The notes beneath the pieces are model-generated. The model was not told the origin of the DNA, did no database searches, and worked only from the letters and a program-made list of their open reading frames with translations. This document shows positions 58,772 to 64,000 of a DNA stretch of 64,000 nucleotides, piece by piece (the stretch's first letter is position 1; the number at the start of each line of letters is the position of its first letter). This DNA is from Oscillospiraceae bacterium (GTDB lineage: Bacteria; Bacillota; Clostridia; Oscillospirales; CAG-272), in the NCBI GenBank assembly GCA_015063305.1, contig SVUJ01000001.1, positions 107,070-171,069 on the forward strand, given 5' to 3'. A program made the position numbers and the translations under genes.

Positions 58772-59161
58772 TTATTTAGAATATTTTCTGAATGCGCTGA
58801 CTATAGCCTGCTGTGGGGTATCCTCGTCTATCATAGTGGGGATATCGTCTGCGCTGAGTCTGTTTGCGCCCTGCTTGCGGATCACCGACAGACGTACAGC
58901 CTCTATAAGCTTAGCGGGCTCAACGCTTCGGGGACATCTTTCTATACAAGCAAAGCAAGAAAGACATCTGTAGAGAGATTCGGAGTTCAAGAGGGGCTCG
59001 ATATCTCCGTTCTCTATCATAGATACGAACTGATGGGGGTGATATTCCATCTCGTCAAACGCGGGGCAGGTAGCCGAGCATTTTCCGCACTTCATACACT
59101 TCTTGGGATTGACACCGCTTATTCTGAGTATCTCTGCCTTAAGGTTATCGTTCTTATGCAT
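58772..59161 (-). CDS. hdrC: Heterodisulfide-reductase-like subunit C
   Basis: 129 residues with two ferredoxin sites, CMKCGKCSATCPAF (about residue 22) and CLSCFACIERCPRS (about 66). It relays electrons from HdrA to HdrB. It overlaps hdrB by eight bases and is 15 bases ahead of hdrA. There is no membrane segment, so it is the soluble form. Confidence 0.92.
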   Translation of the reverse strand: MHKNDNLKAEILRISGVNPKKCMKCGKCSATCPAFDEMEYHPHQFVSMIENGDIEPLLNSESLYRCLSCFACIERCPRSVEPAKLIEAVRLSVIRKQGANRLSADDIPTMIDEDTPQQAIVSAFRKYSK

Positions 59162-59948
59162 TTGCAGCGTCCTCCTTTACTCCAAGCGCTTCTGCAAGCA
59201 GCTCGGTGAAATAAACCACGGGAATATCGCATCCGTTCTTTACAAGATTGTATTTGCACAAGGGACAAGCGGTGATTATCATATCCGCGCCTGCCGCCTT
59301 CGCGTTCTCAAACACGGCGTGGCTCTTCTTCTCGGCAAGAGCGGGGCTCTCAAACGCTACGTATCCGCCGCAGCACTCGTTGCGGTTCGCGTATATAACA
59401 GGCTCAGCGCCCATAGCGCGAACGAGATCCTCTATTATTCTGGGGTTTTCGGGATCGTCCATCTTCATAACAGAACCCGGACGGAGAAGCAGACAGCCGT
59501 AATAAGCGGCGATCTTCTTGCCCTTAAGGGGAGCGACTACCGCCTCCTTGACCTTGTCAAAGCCAACGACGTCACGGAGCAGCTCAAGGTAGTGATATAC
59601 CTCGCACTCACCGCCGTACGCCTCCTCGTCGGACATATATCTGTTTACCTTATCGGCAAACTCTTTGTCGTTCTTCATAGCGTGATTGGTCTGCTTTATT
59701 ACGTTGTGACAAGCCGAGCATACGCTAACGAGCGCCTGACCCTTTGCCGCCGAGCTCTTCAGAGCGCGGACAGAGGAGAGCTTTGTTGCCACTTCGTCGC
59801 GCGACGTTGTGAAGACACCGCCGCAGCACTGCCAATCTTCGATCTCTTCCAGCGTTACACCGAGGACCTCGGCAGACTTGCGAGCGTACTCGTCAAGATC
59901 CTTCGCCTTGTTTTTGAGTGTACAACCGGGGAAATAACTAACTTTCAT
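59154..59948 (-). CDS. hdrB: Heterodisulfide-reductase-like subunit B
   Basis: 264 residues with two CCG domains: WQCCGG..CSACH and NECCGG..CPLC, which in methanogens hold the non-cubane clusters that cleave CoM-S-S-CoB. A methanogen disulfide is not expected here, so the physiological acceptor is unknown. The start is ATG 59948, with GCGAGGT 8 bases upstream; the frame is open to 59996. First gene of the operon. A TTGACA is at 59992-59987 on the minus strand but no convincing -10 pairs with it. Confidence 0.92.
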   Translation of the reverse strand: MKVSYFPGCTLKNKAKDLDEYARKSAEVLGVTLEEIEDWQCCGGVFTTSRDEVATKLSSVRALKSSAAKGQALVSVCSACHNVIKQTNHAMKNDKEFADKVNRYMSDEEAYGGECEVYHYLELLRDVVGFDKVKEAVVAPLKGKKIAAYYGCLLLRPGSVMKMDDPENPRIIEDLVRAMGAEPVIYANRNECCGGYVAFESPALAEKKSHAVFENAKAAGADMIITACPLCKYNLVKNGCDIPVVYFTELLAEALGVKEDAANA

Positions 59949-60058
59949 TAATATTACCTCGCAAAATTGATCTTTATAAAATATTTTGTCAAACAATCTG
60001 TTTGGGATAGTGGTGGTCTTGGGCTTCGGGTCATAAGAAATCCCGAAGCTTTTGTTGA

Positions 60059-61000
60059 TCAGAGCTGTATCTGCTTGATTACGTTCTTAAGACAGTCAGC
60101 GCTGTTATGAAGGGCAGCAATCTCCGCGTCGTTGAGCGGCAGATTTACCTTTCCGTGTGCGCCGTGGCGTCCGACAACGGTGAGAAGGCTGAGACAAACG
60201 TTGTCTATTCCGTACTCGCCGTGAAGCATAGTGGACACGGTCAGAGTGGTGTCGATACCCGCGAGCAGGCACTTGCAGAGGTGGCAGACCGACATAGAAA
60301 CGGCATAGAAGGTAGCGCCCTTTCTCTGGATAACTCGTCCACCCGACTTGCGCATATAGTCCTCGACCTCCGCCTTGTTGAACTCGGGAAGATCGGAGTG
60401 CATAGTGAGCGATCTTCCGTAGTCCTCAACGGGGACGTTGGAGATATTCGCGAGTGACCATGGAACGAAGGAAGAGTCGCCGTGCTCACCGAGAACGTAA
60501 GCGTGTACGTTATGCTGGTTTACCGAGTAGAACTCGGCGATTCTCGCGCGCAGACGCGCGGTATCGAGTATCGTACCCGAACCGATTATCTTCTGCTCGG
60601 GCAGACCCGAGTACTTGCAGAAGGTGTAAGTAAGAACGTCAACGGGGTTACTTACTATTATATATGTAGCATCGGGAGCATATCTGACTATCTGATCGGT
60701 GATAGACTTCAGAATGTTTACGTTCACCTGAGCCAGCTCGAGACGGGACTGTCCCGCTTTTCTTGCCACGCCCGACGTGATTATAACAATGTCGGAGTCC
60801 ACAGCGTCCTTGTAGTCACCTGCGTAAATAGTGCAGGGGGAGCAGAAAGGAACGCCCTGACGGATATCAAGAGCCTCACCAAGCGCCTTTTCGTTGTTGA
60901 TATCGATCATGACGATCTCAGTAGCAACACCCGTAAGGGTCAAGGTGTAAGCCATAGTAGCGCCAACGCTACCCGAACCAATAATTGTGATCTTGTTCAT
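60059..61000 (-). CDS. ldh: L-lactate dehydrogenase
   Basis: A 313-residue NAD-dependent enzyme interconverting pyruvate and lactate. The nucleotide-binding GSGSVGATMAY and the NAD-selecting Asp in IVMIDIN are present. The substrate loop RKAGQSRLEL, the substrate Arg in TILDTARLR and the catalytic His in GEHGDSSFVPWS identify LDH rather than malate dehydrogenase (Gln, not Arg, in the loop region). ATG 61000 has GAGAGGT upstream. Own promoter; the Hdr/Flx/Frd operon follows it 110 bases downstream on the same strand. Confidence 0.96.
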   Translation of the reverse strand: MNKITIIGSGSVGATMAYTLTLTGVATEIVMIDINNEKALGEALDIRQGVPFCSPCTIYAGDYKDAVDSDIVIITSGVARKAGQSRLELAQVNVNILKSITDQIVRYAPDATYIIVSNPVDVLTYTFCKYSGLPEQKIIGSGTILDTARLRARIAEFYSVNQHNVHAYVLGEHGDSSFVPWSLANISNVPVEDYGRSLTMHSDLPEFNKAEVEDYMRKSGGRVIQRKGATFYAVSMSVCHLCKCLLAGIDTTLTVSTMLHGEYGIDNVCLSLLTVVGRHGAHGKVNLPLNDAEIAALHNSADCLKNVIKQIQL

Positions 61001-61073
61001 AAAAACCTCTCTGAAATTTATAGTTGTACATAGAACTAACAGCTTATGAGAACACAAATGCTCCCAAATACAC

Positions 61074-61102
61074 ATTATAGCACAAAAAGTCAACTTTTTC
61101 AA
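61074..61102 (-). promoter_or_regulatory. Promoter of ldh
   Basis: On the minus strand TTGAAA (61102-61097), a 17-bp spacer and TATAAT (61079-61074). The leader is about 70 bases. No Rex-like operator was recognised. Confidence 0.75.
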
Positions 61103-61166
61103 GAGCTATTCAAAAATATTGATAAATTTTTCGCAAACTTTTTCTTACATTTAATTATAAATAAAG

Positions 61167-61196
61167 CAGCACTTGCGGAATTTTCCGCAAGTGCTG
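61167..61196 (-). terminator. Terminator of the leucine-rich-repeat lipoprotein gene
   Basis: CAGCACTTGCGGAA (61167-61180) pairs with TTCCGCAAGTGCTG (61183-61196), a 14-bp stem with a 2-nt loop, followed on the minus strand by CTTTATTTATAATT. It lies 12 bases past the stop. Confidence 0.8.
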
Positions 61197-61208
61197 TGAA
61201 ATGGGAGT

Positions 61209-62135
61209 TTATTTATATTTTTTTACCTGAATATCTCCGTCGGTGCAGTGGATCGTACAATAAATGCCTGTCTTTGCATAATCGGGATTTTCCGTACCAA
61301 ACTTGGAGTCGTTCGACGACAGATAATAAACACCGTCGCGCAAGGACCATGCCGCCGCAGATCCCTCGTAGTATATATCGGTCAGCTTAGAACAGCCGCC
61401 AAAGGTGTGAGAAAGATCCATGAATTCGTCGGAGCTGCTCTCACACACGGTAGAGGGCAGGGAGATGCTCGTTAAGCTTGTGCAATTTGTGAGGCTACCA
61501 ACATATTTTACGCCTTCGGGTATGATCACCGTTGTCAGCGCAGGGCAATTCTTAAAGGTCGAGGTTGATTCCATGGTGGAAGCAAAGGTGACCTTTTGGA
61601 GCTTGGCGCAATCCTCAAAGTTCATCAAAGAAGGATTACAACCCTCCTCAAAGACTACCTCTTTTACGTTAAGGTCGTGCAAAAGCTTACTGGATACCAG
61701 CGTTACCGAGCTTGCTATGGTCAGCTTTATTCCCTCGGCGATCCCTTCGTCCTCTTCACACAAGGGGGAGGTGTTGAGGGAGTATGGCAGCTCGCGGCAT
61801 TTGAGCACTATTTCCTTGAGGGATACGCAATCGTCCGATATTCCGGTTATCTTGGTTATATGCTCGGGGAAGATTATCTTCTCAAGCTTGTCGCAATCAT
61901 TAAATGCAGCACCCGATACGCCTGTGATCGGCTTTCCCTTTACCTCGGTGGGTATGGTGATCTCGGTTATGTCGGTGTCAAATATATCCACCAGACTGTA
62001 AGTACCGTCGTAGTGCTCTTCAACCTTGAATTCCTTGTCCTTATACATCTTGTTTCCGCAAGAAGCGAGAGAAACAAGGCTGAGCGCCGTCAAAATAACG
62101 GCAAGGGCGAGGGATAAAATGCGTTTTGTTCTCAT
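61209..62135 (-). CDS. Leucine-rich-repeat (BspA-type) surface lipoprotein
   Basis: 308 residues. A signal peptide with lipobox (LVSLASCGNK, about residues 14-27) predicts lipidation and surface anchoring. The mature part has BspA/LRR_5-type repeats (TGVSGAAFNDCDKLEKIIFP, CPALTTVIIPEGVKYVG, CTSLTSISLPST). It starts at ATG 62135 with AAGGAG 7 bases before; the frame is open further upstream but lacks an SD. Such repeats often mediate host or matrix contact, which is not demonstrable here. It is 29 bases after the GH25 gene, probably in one transcript. Confidence 0.85.
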   Translation of the reverse strand: MRTKRILSLALAVILTALSLVSLASCGNKMYKDKEFKVEEHYDGTYSLVDIFDTDITEITIPTEVKGKPITGVSGAAFNDCDKLEKIIFPEHITKITGISDDCVSLKEIVLKCRELPYSLNTSPLCEEDEGIAEGIKLTIASSVTLVSSKLLHDLNVKEVVFEEGCNPSLMNFEDCAKLQKVTFASTMESTSTFKNCPALTTVIIPEGVKYVGSLTNCTSLTSISLPSTVCESSSDEFMDLSHTFGGCSKLTDIYYEGSAAAWSLRDGVYYLSSNDSKFGTENPDYAKTGIYCTIHCTDGDIQVKKYK

Positions 62136-62164
62136 AAGTTTTCTCCTTAATATATATGGTGGAT

Positions 62165-63613
62165 CTATGTCTGCGGCTCGGCAAAGCCGTTTAGTCCCCA
62201 TTCCTTTATTATCGAGGGGTAATCCTTGAACGCCACGTTCATATCGAATTCGCAGGAGTGAGATCCGATCTGTCCGCTGGCGGTGTATTGCCACATTCCC
62301 GTTCTCGTACCCATGATATCCTCGTTCCACACCGACGTGTTGTCCCAATATCTCGCGATCCAGATGTCAAAGTATGTAGATGTCATATTTGTGTTGAGAA
62401 GATCGTAAAGCCAATAATAGCTTACGTAAAGTCCGCCAAAATACCTGTTTGCCTGTAGCTTTTCTATGAAGGCTCGACACATATCAAAAAGTATCTCTCT
62501 GTCGATGCCCTCTTGCGAGGGGTCTTCCAGATCGAGGTATATCGGGTATTCAAATTGCTTGCCCTCGATCCAACCAAGAAGCTCGTCGGCATCCTCTGAC
62601 ATCTCCTCTACACTTGTGGCGTATGAGTAATAATAACAGCCAACGTCAAGTCCCGCCGCTTTTGCCGCTACATAATTTTCTTCAAAATTTGGGTCTATAG
62701 TCGAGGAATATCCCGCTCGGATTATAACGAAATCTATCCCCGCTTCCTTTATCTCGTTCCAGTTTATATCTCCGTTCCATTTGGAGATATCTATTCCGTT
62801 GGCGAGTATCTCCGTGCCCTCAACGTAAGCGCCATTGTAAAGCTCGGTGGGGTAAATGTTATCCGAGAATCCGTATCCGCAATCACAGGAATACTCGCGT
62901 TTTCCGGGTGAAAAGCTCGTCGGGGGAGTTGTCACACTTTTCAATGTGTGACCTGTAGGCTCTACATAGTCGGAATCGTATTCGTAGTCACATGCGGAAC
63001 AGGAATAATGCTTATACCCCTCTTCGGTACAGGTCGGCGAAACGGTTGCACTCAACTCAATAGAGTGCCCGAGGGGAGATACAAAGTCGGATGTGAGATT
63101 ATATTCGCAGTGCGAGCAAGAATAGGTTTTGTAACCCTGTTCGGTGCATGTGGGCAAAACTGTTGATGTTACCTCAAGGGAGTGCCCAAGGGGAGATACA
63201 AAATCCGCTGTGAATTTGTACTCGCACCTTGAACAAGAATATGTCTTGTAACCCTGTTCGGTACAAGTGGGGGTAACAGTCGATACGTCAAAGGAGTGCC
63301 CGAGCGCGCTGACAAAATCGGATTTATAGCTCTCTTGGCATTCGCAGGAATAGATCGTATATCCCGCGTCGGTGCAAGTGGGAGAGAAAACCTCCTTTGT
63401 GGGGGAGTGCTCTTTTTTGGGGGTGATATCGGTTTTTATCTGGAGCGAACATTTTGAGCATTTGTTAAGTGTGTAGCCTTCACTTTTGCAAGAGGAGTCT
63501 ACGGTTTTTACGGCAACAAGCTCGTGGTCGCATTCTTTGTCACACGAGGAAAGAAAAACAAGGGATAGAGCCACCGCAAATATAAACAACATAATAAGGA
63601 AGATTTTTTTCAT
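62165..63613 (-). CDS. GH25 lysozyme-family lipoprotein with cysteine-paired repeats
   Basis: 482 residues. A signal peptide with lipobox (LSLVFLSSCDK) is followed by about five repeats of 40-50 residues (about 25-245) of the form HS..V..PTCTEQGYKTYSCS.C.Y..DFV.PLG. Each has CxxC-type cysteines. The GH25 catalytic domain (about 262-475) has GIDISKWNGDINW, FVIIRAGYSS, CYYYSYA and the acidic YLDLEDPS, and should cleave the muramic-acid linkage of peptidoglycan. The start is ATG 63613; the SD is GAGGTGGG. The repeats may bind metal or form disulfides; the role is unknown. Confidence 0.88.
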   Translation of the reverse strand: MKKIFLIMLFIFAVALSLVFLSSCDKECDHELVAVKTVDSSCKSEGYTLNKCSKCSLQIKTDITPKKEHSPTKEVFSPTCTDAGYTIYSCECQESYKSDFVSALGHSFDVSTVTPTCTEQGYKTYSCSRCEYKFTADFVSPLGHSLEVTSTVLPTCTEQGYKTYSCSHCEYNLTSDFVSPLGHSIELSATVSPTCTEEGYKHYSCSACDYEYDSDYVEPTGHTLKSVTTPPTSFSPGKREYSCDCGYGFSDNIYPTELYNGAYVEGTEILANGIDISKWNGDINWNEIKEAGIDFVIIRAGYSSTIDPNFEENYVAAKAAGLDVGCYYYSYATSVEEMSEDADELLGWIEGKQFEYPIYLDLEDPSQEGIDREILFDMCRAFIEKLQANRYFGGLYVSYYWLYDLLNTNMTSTYFDIWIARYWDNTSVWNEDIMGTRTGMWQYTASGQIGSHSCEFDMNVAFKDYPSIIKEWGLNGFAEPQT

Positions 63614-64000
63614 ATATCCCACCTCGCTTGAAGATGTTTTAATACAGACATTATATCATATAGCACGCAAAAGTCAAGAAAAAGCAGGTGCGGATAAGAA
63701 AAATTTTTAACTTGATGAATAAAAACAGAGCTATCAATTAAGAATAATGTTGTAAAAAGTATTTTTGGAAAATTTTGAAAAAGTACTTGACAAGAAAAGG
63801 GTTTTGTGATAAGATTAAAAACCCACCCCCTTTGTAGGAGGGCGGATATCGCATCAAAAAAACTTTAAAAAAGTTTAGAAAAAAGTGTTGACAAGGCATT
63901 TGTGATGTGATATAATAGTCAAGCTGTCCGCGAGACGGGTAGCGATCGGTCATTGAAAATTGAACAACAAGAGATAAGTACAAAGCAAAAAGCAAGTGCA
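63614..64000 (+). promoter_or_regulatory. Tandem promoters and leader of a probable rRNA operon running out of the window
   Basis: No gene here. Two promoters face right: TTGACA (63787-63792) with 17 bp to TAAGAT (63810-63815), and TTGACA (63888-63893) with 17 bp to TATAAT (63911-63916). The transcribed leader contains GGTCATTGAAAATTGAAC (63948-63965), a motif typical of Clostridia pre-16S leaders. The 16S gene itself is not in view, so the rRNA assignment is inference. Divergent from the GH25 gene. Confidence 0.65.

Noticed and set aside
57119..59209. 696-codon plus-strand open frame
   Set aside because: It is antisense to hdrA and hdrC, which have full cysteine motifs and operon context. 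The long frame is a codon-bias shadow.
60021..60053. Terminator for ldh
   Set aside because: GCTTCGGG..CCCGAAGC forms a stem, but the T-run is on the plus-strand side only, so it is a poor terminator for the minus-strand gene.
60059..61000. Malate dehydrogenase rather than lactate dehydrogenase
   Set aside because: The substrate-specificity loop and lactate-type active-site motifs match L-lactate dehydrogenase. Malate dehydrogenase would have fitted the fumarate pathway but is not supported.

Overview
The window reads as a chromosome segment of a spore-forming, anaerobic Clostridia (Firmicutes/Bacillota), most likely an uncultured gut lineage near Oscillospirales/Christensenellales. This is inferred from a sigK sporulation sigma factor, a GerA-type germination protein, an IspH-ribosomal-S1 fusion, a PPi-type phosphofructokinase, C+ (zinc) forms of S14, S4 and L36, a type II pantothenate kinase, and an oxygen-sensitive Hdr/Flx redox operon. 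Gene order is bacterial and compact. GC is moderate in housekeeping genes and clearly lower in one small island (38.3-39.7 kb).

Layout. 0-8.6 kb: the 3' end of murC, a repeat mosaic, a methyltransferase-hslO pair, then an rpiR-family regulator, BaiN-like flavoprotein, cmk, plsC and ispH-rpsA run from one good promoter. 8.6-13.6 kb: two repeat mosaics around gerA, pfk and sigK. 13.6-29.8 kb: the complete S10-spc-alpha superoperon (rpsJ to rplQ, with secY, adk, map, infA, rpmJ and rpoA). It has a 0.3 kb structured leader that looks like an attenuator, and an infA with no ATG, GTG or TTG start. 30-37.7 kb: a zinc-ribbon acyltransferase, rqcH, a HAD phosphatase, coaW and alaS. 37.86-40.38 kb: an AT-rich island bounded by inverted copies of a DUF559 nuclease gene joined to a palindromic repeat. 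40.4-45.6 kb: nth, proB, zapA, a U32 peptidase, a small membrane protein and a pseudouridine synthase. 45.6-46.4 kb: tRNA-Pro(CGG) followed by 3.5 tandem copies of a 171-bp structured repeat. 46.4-49.6 kb: a three-gene acyltransferase operon.

49.8-59.95 kb holds the most striking system. It is a ten-gene minus-strand operon, hdrB-hdrC-hdrA-flxD(mvhD)-flxC-flxB-flxA-frdB-frdA-transporter. It joins a heterodisulfide-reductase-like, NADH-linked flavin-bifurcation module to a soluble fumarate reductase and an AspT/SucE-family carrier that could export succinate. An L-lactate dehydrogenase with its own promoter lies just upstream. The inferred role is NADH disposal by cytosolic fumarate reduction, possibly coupled to ferredoxin reduction.

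61-64 kb: a leucine-rich-repeat lipoprotein and a GH25 lysozyme lipoprotein, then two tandem near-consensus promoters that probably drive an rRNA operon beyond the window. Several families of palindromic intergenic repeats recur between genes, and one hairpin family sits immediately after stop codons.
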